Assembly (NCBI GenBank): GCA_015680685.1
Contig: MNCI01006016.1
Location: 284,902 to 348,901 of the forward strand
Source: Gnetum montanum
Lineage: Eukaryota; Streptophyta; Gnetopsida; Gnetales; Gnetaceae
Direction of reading: 5' to 3'
Length of the DNA stretch: 64,000 nt
Part shown: one piece after another, positions 1 through 10,227 of the stretch
Layout: each line of letters opens with the position of its first letter
Position numbering within the stretch: the first letter of the stretch is position 1
Translations under genes and position numbers: made by a program
Notes under the pieces: model-generated
The model's input: only the letters and a program-made list of their open reading frames with translations
Databases searched by the model: none
Told to the model about the DNA's origin: nothing

Positions 1-283
1 GCCGCAATGGCACATACACATACTCACATTAACTACTGAGTTTATTTGGAGGTATCTGGGCCTTGGTGTTGCAAGAGACCAGCAGGCACCTAAATCCTGT
101 TCAAGGACACTCGTTGGCGGTCGCGTCCCAAATAGTCGCCAACAATTTCCATAGTGATGAAATGAGAAAATATTTATAATTTTATATTATAATTTTTATG
201 TATTTTATGAATGTAATAATAAAATAAAAATAAATACATGCATCACAATCCTTTATGAGGATAGGTACAATGCTCACAATCAC
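1..283. other. Unassigned left flank of LTR-A
   Basis: No coding region, LTR or tRNA-like sequence was recognised. The last five bases (279-283, ATCAC) are the left copy of the target-site duplication of LTR-A. Confidence 0.5.
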
Positions 284-1226
284 TGGAGTAGGTTCACTTC
301 TTAAGATTTCACCTTTAAATTTCCACTAAATCTAGATAACATGGAAATAATAAAAATTGCTAGCAAAAGAGAAAACTAGATATCTTCAATTAATCAATGG
401 AGAAGATTATAATAGAATGGATTTACAATTCCAAGGATCCAAATACACTCACATACTCACACTATTACAGAGCATGAGGCTCTACAATCTCACAAGATTG
501 ACCTCATTGTAAGGCTCGATCTCTAAATTAGATCTCTCACACATAGATCTAAGATGTTATCTAAGAGGCAAAGGGTTATGGTCCAGATCCTTAGAGGTGC
601 ATTTACACACATGCAATCTCCCTCCTAACTCTCTTCTTACCTCTCTCACGATCTTGAAATGTTTCTTCCTTCAAATACTCTTCCACTTGCACAAGCTCTC
701 TTACTCTTCTTTTTCTTCCAAGTATGGACACACAACATAATTATAAGACATAAAAATCCTAGAAACATTTCCTAAATGGCTCTCTAGAATTTTTCCACAT
801 GGATCTTAACTTCCTTGAATATTTTCCATTCAAACTACCATGTCGAAGCTTTACTAGGTCAAACGAGATGTCTCATGGAATTCCCAAATGTCTCCCTATC
901 AACTTGGAATGCTATTGAGACATTTCAAATTAGTGTGAGTGTGAGATGTCTCTCCCATATCAAAGACATCTCACCAGGGTCAAATACATCTCCTCTATGT
1001 TTGATACATCTCATCTAAGATGTCTTCTCACTTGCAAGATGTCTTCCCTCAAAAGACTACAATTTAGACAAGTTGTCTCCCCTACATCTAAGATGTCTCC
1101 TATAACATGATTATACTTAGCCAATATGTCTCATAGACCTCTAAGATATCTTTCCAAAGCTTGAAACTTGTAAGAGCAACTTGTAGGAAAAAGCACAAGG
1201 GAGTCAAGAGAGGTGTTTCTACACTA
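284..1226 (-). repeat. LTR-A 3' LTR
   Basis: About 943 bp, aligning over its length with 14057-15005 and, more distantly, with 48744-49668. The plus-strand start TGGAGTAGG and end ACACTA give the expected terminal TG...CA (the last base pair has drifted). The two LTR-A copies differ at many scattered sites and small gaps, so the insertion is old. Confidence 0.88.
860..1165 (-). promoter_or_regulatory. LTR-A U3 cluster of AGATGTCT/AGACATCT motifs
   Basis: This 300-bp part of U3 contains about a dozen exact or near copies of AGATGTCT or its reverse complement AGACATCT, often followed by C or TC. Examples lie near 866, 946, 965, 1017, 1038 and 1090. The equivalent parts of the right LTR (about 14650-14935) and of LTR-E (about 49330-49590) have the same cluster. 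A transcription-factor array is inferred; no factor is identified. Confidence 0.5.
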
Positions 1227-1250
1227 TTTCATCCACCCTTCAAAAAGTGA
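1227..1250 (-). other. LTR-A polypurine tract
   Basis: The minus strand directly before the 3' LTR reads a purine-rich GAAGGGTGGATGAAA. LTR-E has the matching tract GAAGGGTGGGAGAG at 49669-49690. This is the expected site for plus-strand priming. Confidence 0.6.
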
Positions 1251-1252
1251 AC

Positions 1253-1741
1253 TTAGGTAAATAATGGCATAGGGGTAAAGGCAATTCCCCACTTAATAAG
1301 TTTGGTCTCATGAACCCATACAACATCATTAGTAGATTGGTTCTCTTCATGGATCAAATATTCATGCCTCTTGACTCCTTGAGTAGTAGAAGCTTCTCTC
1401 CACTTGAGTACAACTCCCTTCCTCTCTCTTGAAGGCTTGGAGTAATCAATATCCCCCTTTAACTCATCGATGCTACCCTGTATGGTCTCCTCAACAACTG
1501 GTCCATGATATTGTAGAACATCTAAAACATTAAACACAAAAGATATACCAAAATCATTTTTCAAGTCAATTTCAAAAGCATTATCATTAATCTTGGCCTT
1601 AATTCTGAAAGGCCTCATCTTTTTGGCTTTCAATTTGGAGAAGTTAACATCTTTCAACGACTTCTTCTTCAAATTTACCACATGCGCCATAGACAATGCA
1701 TTAGCCATGACATTAGCTTTTTCACTTTTATGTTTCAACAC
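1253..1741 (-). pseudogene. LTR-A RNase H tail fused to integrase C-terminus/chromodomain-like region
   Basis: An open 162-codon frame on the minus strand. Residues 1-25 are the end of the RNase H domain (LKHKSEKANVMANALS, matching the usual HKSGKANVVADALSR). From about residue 26 the sequence switches to the integrase C-terminal barrel (KLKAKKMRPFRIKAKINDNA), then FNVLDVLQYHG and a chromodomain-like tail (VLKWREA...HEYLIH). The HHCC zinc finger and the DDE catalytic core that normally separate these parts are absent, so this is an internal deletion that happens to keep the frame. LTR-E still has part of the missing integrase. It sits next to the polypurine tract, as a pol 3' end should. No enzymatic function is expected. 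Confidence 0.75.
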
Positions 1742-2900
1742 AAAATTAAATTTCTATAATTATGCAACTCACTTCATATGCTTTGCACGCAACTTCTTTT
1801 TAAGAGTTTAGAAATTATAGTGCTTGATGGTCCATCATCAAAATGAATTCTTTGGGTAATAAGCAATGCCTCCAATGCTTAATTACTTGAAGAATAGCAT
1901 ACAACTCCTTCTTATATATGCTATATTTTTCCCTTGACTCATTCAATTTTTTTAGAATAAAAAGAAACAAACCTACCTTCTTATGAAAGTAACTCACCAA
2001 TGGCAAGTTCACTTGGTTCCATCTCTAGGTGAAAAAGCCTATGAAAACCTAGAGTTGCAAGCACCTATTCACTGGTAATCTTTGCTTTCAACAAGTCAAA
2101 GCTCCATTGGGTTTCATTATCTCACTTGTAATCTTTATTTTCCTTCAACAAAGCAAACATAGATCACAAAACATCACTAAAATTATGTATGAACCATCTA
2201 TAAACACTTGCTAAATGAAGGAATGATTTTACTCCCCAAATTCTTAGGAGTTAAACAATTTCTAATAGACTTCATCTTGATAGCTTTCATCTGAATTTGA
2301 TTTTTATAAATCACATGCCCCAAATATGTGATTTTCCTCTCAAAGAAATGACTTTTCTTCATATTAATCACCAACTACGCCTTCTCCAACTTAGGACACA
2401 CCATCCACAAGTGATCTAATTGCTATTCCTCATTGGAACTATATACCAAAATATTGTCAAAAAGATAATACAACACTTAAGAATCAAGTCCTTCAATACA
2501 TCATGCATCAACCTCATGAATATAGCAGGTGCATTTGTGATCCCAAATGGCATCATCAACCACTCAAAAAATCCATCCAATCTCTTGAAAGTTGTCTTCC
2601 ATTCATCACCAAACCTAATTCTAATTTGGTGATAACCACTTTTCAAATGAATTTTTCTAAAAATATCTACATTTGTAAGAACATCAAGGATATCATCCAT
2701 CCTTGGAATAGAGAACTTGTACCTTACTATTATCCTATTTATTGCTCCTAGAATCAATGCACATCCTCCATTCATCATTATCATTCTTTGGAACAAGACC
2801 ACTAGAACTATATAAGGTGAAATGGATTTCCTCATGAATCCCTTTTCAAGTAACTCCTCTACATGCCTTTCCAATTCAACCCATTAATTTGATACCATCT
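1742..2900 (-). pseudogene. LTR-A reverse transcriptase and RNase H remnant
   Basis: RNase H is visible at 1815-2012 (YSIYKKELYAILQVIKHWRH, then MMDHQAL, equal to the family's KEL...HWRHYL and TDHQAL). RT is visible at 2416-2874: an EELLEKGFMR-like finger region, a VRYKFSIPRMDDILD block and [19 protein letters not shown]. These end in [16 protein letters not shown]. The catalytic YFDDILVYS block is altered. Several frameshifts and stops separate the blocks. In the intact family this enzyme copies element RNA to DNA in the cytoplasmic particle; here it is dead. Confidence 0.85.
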
Positions 2901-3046
2901 AATAAGCCCTCTCATTTGGAATGGTAGCATAAACAAAAATTAATCTAATGCTATACATTCCTCATTAGTTGCAATCCATCCAATTTCTCCTTGAACACCT
3001 TGAAAAATTTCTCCTTCAAGCCTAGCACACCTATAGGAAGTTCAAC

Positions 3047-3334
3047 CTAGACATCATCATGGTTAGTAGCAAATGTTAATACAACAAAAATTTCAAAACC
3101 AACCTCATCATGCTTCTTAATGTATTCCTTCTCTCTAAGAAGGATTAAGGAAACATTAAGTAAGCTTTGCTGCCTCACTTGTTCAGCTATCATGGGAATC
3201 AACTTATGGATTCCATTAGATCTAACTACACTCCATACATTTCTTGCTCCATCAAACAAAGCACCATTACTAAAATTCCAAGATCTATCAAAAATTACAT
3301 CAACACAATCTATTGGAAGCACATTACACTTCAC
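3047..3334 (-). pseudogene. LTR-A protease/linker remnant
   Basis: A 95-codon frame with MKCNVLPIDCVDVIFDRSW followed by NFSNGALFDGARNVWS. This matches the C-terminal half of chromovirus proteases (PMD...LLGRPW, then a D...DGxxN block). The R-x-W remains but the glycine of LGRPW has become D. The N-terminal catalytic D(T/S)G is not visible because the upstream part is frameshifted. It lies between the gag and RT remnants, as expected. Confidence 0.65.
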
Positions 3335-4521
3335 AACATCATGAAAACCTTCAATTTAAAATTTCAAAATACATTTTTTCCTCACCTCTTAGAAACATCT
3401 CTAGATAATCAATGCACTTTATAAGATCTAGGATGTGGATTAGTTTCCAAATTCAATCTAGCAACTACCCTAGAAGAAATAATACTTTCTTGGACTACCC
3501 CATCAATCAACACATGAATCCATTACCCACTAAGCAAACATCTATCCCCAAATCAAAATAACAAATTTTCTATTAGGATGATCTCCTCTATTCACATTTC
3601 CCATGAATGCACAATAATTTAATTTAGAAACTTCCTCATTCTTGGAAGCATTAGGATTAACTCTTTGAAAAGCTTGACCTAATGTCTCTTCCACCTCCAT
3701 GGTTTACACATCTTTACCTTTGGCTACCTTGTGAAGTGAACATTTCCATTACTTATGTTCCTATTCTCCATATTTGAAGCATTGAATCTTGGATGAGTTG
3801 TTGTCTTGATCCTTGCTTTACTTTCCTTGGACCTTCTTGGTTTTGTTCTTCTCATCTCTTTTTTTGTCTTCTTGTTATGATTACAATCCTTGTTTTTAGA
3901 TTTGTACTTAGATCCTTTCTAAAATTTGAATCCCTTCTCTTTCCCCTTGGAAGTTTTGTTGCTCCTATTTTCAAATCCACTTAATTTCTTTTTCAACCTT
4001 GAGCACCAAATCATAAGCCACATCAAGATTTTGTGGCTCATAAAAAGGCAACTCCTACTGATATGTCATTTTGAGATCTAACAAAAATTAAAGCCTATTC
4101 ATACTCCTTCCAGTTCACTTTAGCTTGAAGGAATAGATCACAAAATTAGATCTAGAATTATTTAACATACTTCTCATCTTGCCTTAGGAATTCCAACATC
4201 AAAATGGTCTCTTATATCTATCAAGATTGTTCAAAATTTTCTTTTAACCTATATTTCATAAGATTCTAATCTCTAATGGATCAACCATTTTATCTTTCAT
4301 AATCCTAGAACTCTTTTTCCCACTAAGTAAAATCCATACCTTCTAATATGGATTCAACAATAGGTACCCTCAAGTTATTTGGTACCTCTTCCAACTTAAA
4401 GTACTTGTCAAGAACTTTGAGCCAACTTGAAAAAATATTGACACCATATACACCATTGAAAGTATTTAACTCCATGTATGGAAGTCTTGTAGCATACTCT
4501 TGTAAGTGTTGCCTCATCTTC
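3335..4521 (-). pseudogene. LTR-A gag remnant (3' part)
   Basis: The best block is 4323-4521 on the minus strand: LPYMELNTFNGVYG, then SSWLKVLDKYFKLEEVPNNL and RVPIVESILEGMDF. This is the start of the retrotransposon gag domain (LPxLxFPxFxG...W...xYFxxxxxxxxxRVxxASxxLEG). Around 3680-3800 a degenerate zinc-knuckle-like Cys/Tyr/His stretch is followed by a lysine-rich segment. Many stops. The reading is cut at 4527 by LTR-B, and the N-terminal part resumes at 13683. Confidence 0.7.
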
Positions 4522-4526
4522 CTCAT

Positions 4527-5337
4527 TAATGAGTGGTGAGGTACCCCCATGCCCAACCATATGAATCACAAGCATTCATGCACGATCCGATTGAATTCCA
4601 TGGATGGGACTAGCTATGCATCTAAATCATTATGCTTTGATCATAGTTCATTGTCTTCCCAATTAGACTAGTGGTAACTTTGTCACATATGATTTAGCCC
4701 AAAGTGAGGCATATGATTGATGTTTCCTAATCCTAAGCTACTTCTAATGATAATAAAGAGATAAATTAATTGAGCTAATAAATAGAGAAAAGTAAAATTT
4801 ACACTAGCCTATGTGCAATGAGTATCTGTTCCTAATCGTCCATACACACCTTGGACTTCATGTAACTACCACTAGGATTACCAAATGATACACTACTAGA
4901 TTTCCAAGTAATTACACTTAAGCACTCACAGTTAGTCATACTTGTTTCGCTTAATGAAAGGAATTGTAAAGGGTAATAAATGAAAACATTAACTAAGGAA
5001 AGTAATAAATAATTAAATAGTTAAAAAATGGAAAGCAATAATAAATCTAAGTGGATGCTACAATGATAGAAGTGTCCAAGTATGTCACACTTAAATAAGG
5101 ATAACATACAATTACAAACATCACATTACGAGCATGCACTAGGAAAGAACAAAACTAGAAATCAACAATCTATGAAAAAGTTAACTAAAATCTAAACTAA
5201 AATTATTTCCCAACCATGTGCCCAAGATTTTTATTTATAGGCTAGCACAAAAGAGATGATATTGGATATCTAACATCGTTTCCTGGGACCTGATATCATG
5301 TATTTGATATTAGAGCTAACAAAATCATGACTCATCA
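4527..5337 (-). repeat. LTR-B 3' LTR
   Basis: 811 bp, paired with 12823-13677. The shared text starts near GAGGTACCCCCA and runs to the ATCATGACTCATCA end. It is homologous to the LTRs of LTR-C and LTR-D but diverged. Confidence 0.9.
5231..5337 (-). promoter_or_regulatory. LTR-B U3 promoter: TATA box and degenerate 14-bp array
   Basis: On the minus strand a TATAAATAA box lies at 5231-5239. Upstream of it (higher coordinates) are GATATC-like hexamers starting at 5258 (GATATT), 5272 (AACATC), 5292 (GATATC) and 5306 (GATATT), with a last degenerate unit at about 5320. The spacing is 14, 20, 14, 14, the same as in LTR-C and LTR-D even though several hexamers have mutated. Confidence 0.6.
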
Positions 5338-5529
5338 TACCCCCACGACTGACTAAAAACTCATCCTCAAGTTTAAAAAAATGAGGAACAAGTTCTTTAC
5401 AAAATATTGGAAAGGTATGGAATTATTGACCAACTCAAACAATCAAATAAACAAATAGACTCTTACATGTCACAGTGGAGTCTTACAAAAATTTTGACAC
5501 AACATTACAAGACAAAATTGGGGAAGCTC

Positions 5530-8340
5530 ATGTAGTTCCCAGAGGTGATGGCTCCTCCATTGGTTGCTTCCCTTTGTCGCTAGGCTTCTAAGATTTATAA
5601 TGGTTGAGTAGTACCTACAACTTTTCCTCTTCCATTCATGGATCATGTACCATCTAGGCCACTGAACCGATGTGTGCTGGCACCAGTATGTCCCAAGGAC
5701 ATGGCAGCTGTGAGAACATCTTATTGGCTTTCATGTACCAGGCCACAAACTATCATCGTTCCTCCTCAAAGGTCCTAGCCCTTTCTTTCAACTCATCATG
5801 ATTTTTTAATCTCTGGGCCATGATTGAGACAACATCCTTTTGTCCATGGTAGTGAGCTTTAACCATCTCAAGTTCTAAGTTTTCTATGTGAATTTTTTGT
5901 AAAGCAGCTTTTTGTCTACAAACCCTTTCTCGTATAATGCATAGGTGGTCCCTACCTATTTCTTCAGCTTGCTTCTAGGCCAACCTACTATTAACATGGT
6001 AAGGTTGGCATATCTAAGGTTAGCCAACTGCATTTATTCTTTCAAATCCTCAATCTACAGGTCTTTATTCTTTACTTCCACCTAATGGACTAGTGCATAA
6101 CTATCCAGAATTAGCTACCAATCAGGATTTTGTATTGTCATGGACCCAATGTGGGCTTTAGCCATCTAAATTTCTTTTTCGTTTATCTGTTTGTACATAC
6201 CTACCTAGTCTTGGAAGTGTTATTTCAAATCTTCATGTTTCTTGGCCTCATTCTACCAAACTCTTATTTCAATTATAGACTTTTGTTGAATGGCATAGAC
6301 CTCCTCCATTAAGAGGGTTATGTTTTCTCCAGCCAATTTGCTAATATCCTGGTTGACCCTCATTAGTTGTTCTCTCAACTAATGGATGCTTTTATCCAAA
6401 ATATTCTTTTATTTTTTTATGATGGTCAACCTTGAATTTTTGGCAGCTAGTTGTTTATTCTCTTCTTGTGTGATGGTCAATACCTTTTTATAAGCATAAT
6501 ATTGCACTTCTACAGTCAAGGCATTCAAGATCACCATCTCCTTTTCTTGCTCTATAGCTTTGTTTTCCTCAATCAACTTATTTAGCTGCTCTATTCTGAA
6601 TAGGCCTATTTGATCAAGTGCAATAAATTTGGTAGAGTCCCACCTTCTAGCTCTCAAAGTAGCTAACTCTTACTAAAAACATTGCACTTATGCCTCCACA
6701 TGTTCCACCCTAACCTCATCCATGACCAGCTTTCCTTTAGTAGCGATGAGGTTAATTATGTTGTAGTGAAATCACTGGGGATGTCAAACAAGGTGGTCAT
6801 TACTTATCCTATTTTCAGTAATCGATCTAACACATCCTCATGATCTGTAGGATTTAGTGAAGTCCTAGCAAGCATTTGTGCATCTCTGGTCTTGGTCAAA
6901 TCAACTCAAGGCACAATAGGCACATTGAATGATTTCTTAATGTGACCCATTATTACTTCTACTATGCCTAGTGCATCTTGATGTTGCATAACTACCACTT
7001 TGGCACCTTCTCCTATTTTAACCATCACTTGGAAGGATGTGGTGTTCCTAGAGATTTGCTGCAACCACTAGGATTCTTCTCTTGATTGCAGCAAGCCCCC
7101 TCATTGGATCTACTGACACAGTGGGCTGCATGGCGTCATTAATGACTCTAAAGAGGTTTGACTCCTCTCTACTTCCCCAACTGAGTGTTTCAACAATTTT
7201 CTGCAAGTGAATCATTACTGGCCTATAGTCTTGTGGTGGTGAAAGTGGAACTTATGGCTTACGATGCTATTTAGGCTCTTATTCTGTTTCTTTTTTAGGT
7301 TCTACTTTCTTCTCTAGCTCTTGTTCCTCACCAAGGTCTTTCCTTGGTGCTACTAGTTTAAGAAATTTATCAAAGGAAGCATTTTGAGCCGTCTTGGGGA
7401 TGTCATTTATGTATCCTAGGATTCTAGCACACCTATATAGCTTTTGAATTAGGCAAGGAAGTGGAAGTGTTGGCTTCCCTACCTTCTTCTCTTCAAACCA
7501 CCTCTAAATTTCTGTATAGTATAATTGGGGAAGGTTGACCATGTATTTACCCATTAGTATGGCACTTCACGTAGTTGCATATGTTGAGATCCTATTGAGC
7601 CCTTTTGTGGAAAAGAGGTGATATGTCCCTATCTTCAAATAGGTCCTCTCTTCCATAGTTAATTCATTATATGTTTTGTCATCCTTGTCATACACCTGCC
7701 TCAGCCATAGTTTTATAGTGTTGGGTCAGATCTTATGGATAGATGGGCTAACTTAGCTTCCTCATTTGGCAAATTAAGAGCTTCAATGATTGCTTTGTCC
7801 GAGAATGAAACATTGACTCCACCAATGTTGATAGTGGTGTCTTCTTCTTTGTTGTGCTAGAATTGGTATGTTTTACCAAGATATCACTTACCACTATCTG
7901 AAAGAATAGGCCACAAGAATGATGCCTAAAGCTTCCTTTGAACCACCTCTAGAGCAAACTTCATAAATGAGTCCAAGTTTATGTCAACAATGATCATGGT
8001 CAACAAGGATTTTTCTTAAATGACTTCAAGGCATTCGATGGACAATGTGAGGCATTGTCCATGTGTAGGAGCTTAAGGTTCCACAGCGTCTCCTTGGACC
8101 AACTACCCAGTAATAGGATCCTCTTGATGGATGCTAAATGATTGGGCTTGCTGCTCCTCGTGCTCCACCTACTTGCTTTGTTGGCCCCTACCACCTTGTG
8201 GATGTTTGCCTACTTCCTACAAAGGTCTTGCTTGAGCTCTTCTTTTTGGGACCATATGTAATCAATCAAGGATCAAATGTTACTAAGGTGTTGTCATTTA
8301 TCATTAATAGGTTTATACCTTACTCATTACCTTAGTTTTA
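5530..8340 (-). pseudogene. LTR-B extra coding region: helical domain plus coiled coil, not pol
   Basis: A long degraded minus-strand region between the non-coding segment and the 3' LTR. Around 7850-7330 pieces read INIGGVNVSFSDKAIIEALN, NELTMEERTYLKIGTYHLFS, then ILMGKYMVNLPQLYYTEI and LPLPCLIQKLYRCARILGY. The spacing resembles the putative plant transposon protein domain (PF20167, from memory). From about 6900 to 5830 the frame is rich in E, K, L, Q heptads (open at 6409-6657: IEQLNKLIEENKAIEQEKEM), so a coiled coil is likely. It has many stops and shifts. It lies in sense with gag, where Athila-type elements carry an extra or env-like ORF, but no membrane segment or signal peptide is seen. 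Function is unknown; the domain assignment is tentative. Confidence 0.45.
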
Positions 8341-8349
8341 TTATGTTCG

Positions 8350-10227
8350 TTAGTTCATATGATTGCAAAGTTAGAAAAATTTTTAGAAAAAGGCCTAGAA
8401 AGTGTTTACCTTCTTTTATGACCTTTCACAATTGGTTCCTTTTTCCTTATGTATAGCTTATTATGATGGTTATGGTTCCTTGGGTGGAAAAATTATGGTT
8501 GTTGGCATTAATATGATTGATTTTTTATTATACACTTAGGTTTTTTAACACTCTTACCATTATAATATCTTCTGGGCAATAGCAAATTTTGAAAAATCAA
8601 TGCAAGTTTTCTAAACAAGCATTTCCCCCCACCCACCCCTCCCCAACCCCCACCACCCCGCACACCCCCCCACAAACGACTAATTGGAACACTTCAAGTT
8701 CAAATAGATTTAAATGGCATGGAAATCGAAGTAGTAGAGAGCTAAATATTGCAAATAGAATTTGGTCATGTAAAGCTCTAAGTCACAAGAGAAAATTTGA
8801 AAAAATCCCCTAGCTACAAATGATGAGAATGGAATTTGGGTGCCACATGGGTCATATATATAGGGTTTGTGAGACCTAATATCGGGCATCATGGATTTGC
8901 ATTTAATGAGGACATGAAGCATCAGAAATGAAGCTCTATGATTGGTTGGAAGGTTTAACATTATGTCCATAGTTTTGGGGTAAGTAGGAAATCAGTTTTA
9001 GGTACCAGAAGTATGATAAGATGGAGTTGTGAACATTAAAATCTTAGAAAGACATAAGAAAAGGGGGATATTATACCAATGATGTGGAATGGATTAATTT
9101 ACATGATAAGGGAAAGCATGAAATTTAACAATGAAGTGCTTGGAAGGTTAAGAATGTTATGGTTATGCACATAAGTACAAGTCACAATAGTTACACAAGT
9201 GGGTTCTCCCCAAAGAAGGCTCCAACTTATAATGCCCTTATATAATGATACCTAAAAATTTTCATAGGCACTAACTAAACCTATAAAAAAACATAGATGT
9301 TAAACCACCAGTTTGAGAAAATAACTCTATGTTACGCAAAATCACAAGTTAGGATCATACAGATAGCAAGATGAGATGGACTGTAGAAAGGATTGCAAAA
9401 AGTGGGACATGAGATGTCTTACCATGGGCACAATGAATCCTTGTGTATTATTAATGATTAAATAACCATTATCCCTTCTTTCCAAGATTCAAGCCAAGGC
9501 CAAACCACATTTCAATGACATCTCATTGTCTCATCACTTTAGCTGACAACCATACAACTACCATAGTTGCAAGGGGTAACATCACTTGGCATTTTGTCCA
9601 AGGGAGAAACTTATTTATGGCACTTCTCTCTCTTTTTCTTTTTTTCTTTTTTTTTTTGATGGAATCTAAGAAGCTACCAACCTTCAAGCATGGGTACATG
9701 TCTTTCCAGTGGAACCCTTAGAAATTTATTCAATGCCTTTTTTTGTTACTCTTACTCCCATTTTTCATTAGATCTACAAGGATATCATTACAACCAACGC
9801 AACCTTTTAGAACATATAGAAGTGCCCAAAGAGAATCCACAAATCCCCTTGGTGTCACACCCTTCACATCCCCATTGGTTCTTCACTTTTCTGTGCAAGC
9901 ATAATGATTATGAGTTTATTATTAGTTTTGACGATGTAGAAGAATATCATTATGACCAAAGGCAAGAACCTCTTATTGATGAAATGAGTGAATGGATGGT
10001 GTGGCTCACTATCCAAATAATCAATCCCTCATGACTTGAAAACATAGATAAAACCTCACCTCAATGGGCTACATGATCATTTTATTTACAAGAAAGATTA
10101 CTAACAAAGAAAATGAAAATGAAATGTGGAAAAAGTTGAAAAGGATAAGAAAATTGTATCAAGAAATAAGAAAATGATAAAAAATTGTAAAACAAAAAGA
10201 TGAAAAAAAATATATTAATTATGAGGG
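8350..10227 (-). other. LTR-B 3' non-coding region
   Basis: It aligns in short blocks with the post-integrase non-coding region of LTR-C (about 18900-20480). Shared blocks include GGGTTCTCCCCAAAG (near 9202 and 19320), ACATGTCTTTCCAGTG (near 9697 and 19789) and AATCCCCTTG (near 9842 and 20034). No coding frame is supported. In LTR-C and LTR-D this region directly precedes the 3' LTR; in LTR-B the extra coding region intervenes. Confidence 0.6.
8621..8675. repeat. C-rich low-complexity tract
   Basis: About 55 bp made almost only of C and A on the plus strand (runs such as CCCCCCAC), the most C-rich part of an AT-rich window. On the minus strand this is G-rich, in the transcribed sense of LTR-B. 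Confidence 0.8.

Noticed and set aside
3793-3984. Plus-strand 63-codon frame rich in F, L and S
   Set aside because: Antisense shadow of the lysine-rich part of LTR-A gag.
5530-8340. Reading the extra LTR-B region as an envelope gene
   Set aside because: Position fits an Athila env-like ORF, but no signal peptide, transmembrane segment or cleavage site is visible, and the helical plus coiled-coil make-up fits other explanations.
9690-10034. Plus-strand 114-codon frame in the LTR-B non-coding region
   Set aside because: No counterpart frame in the aligned region of LTR-C or LTR-D and no recognisable domain; probably chance.
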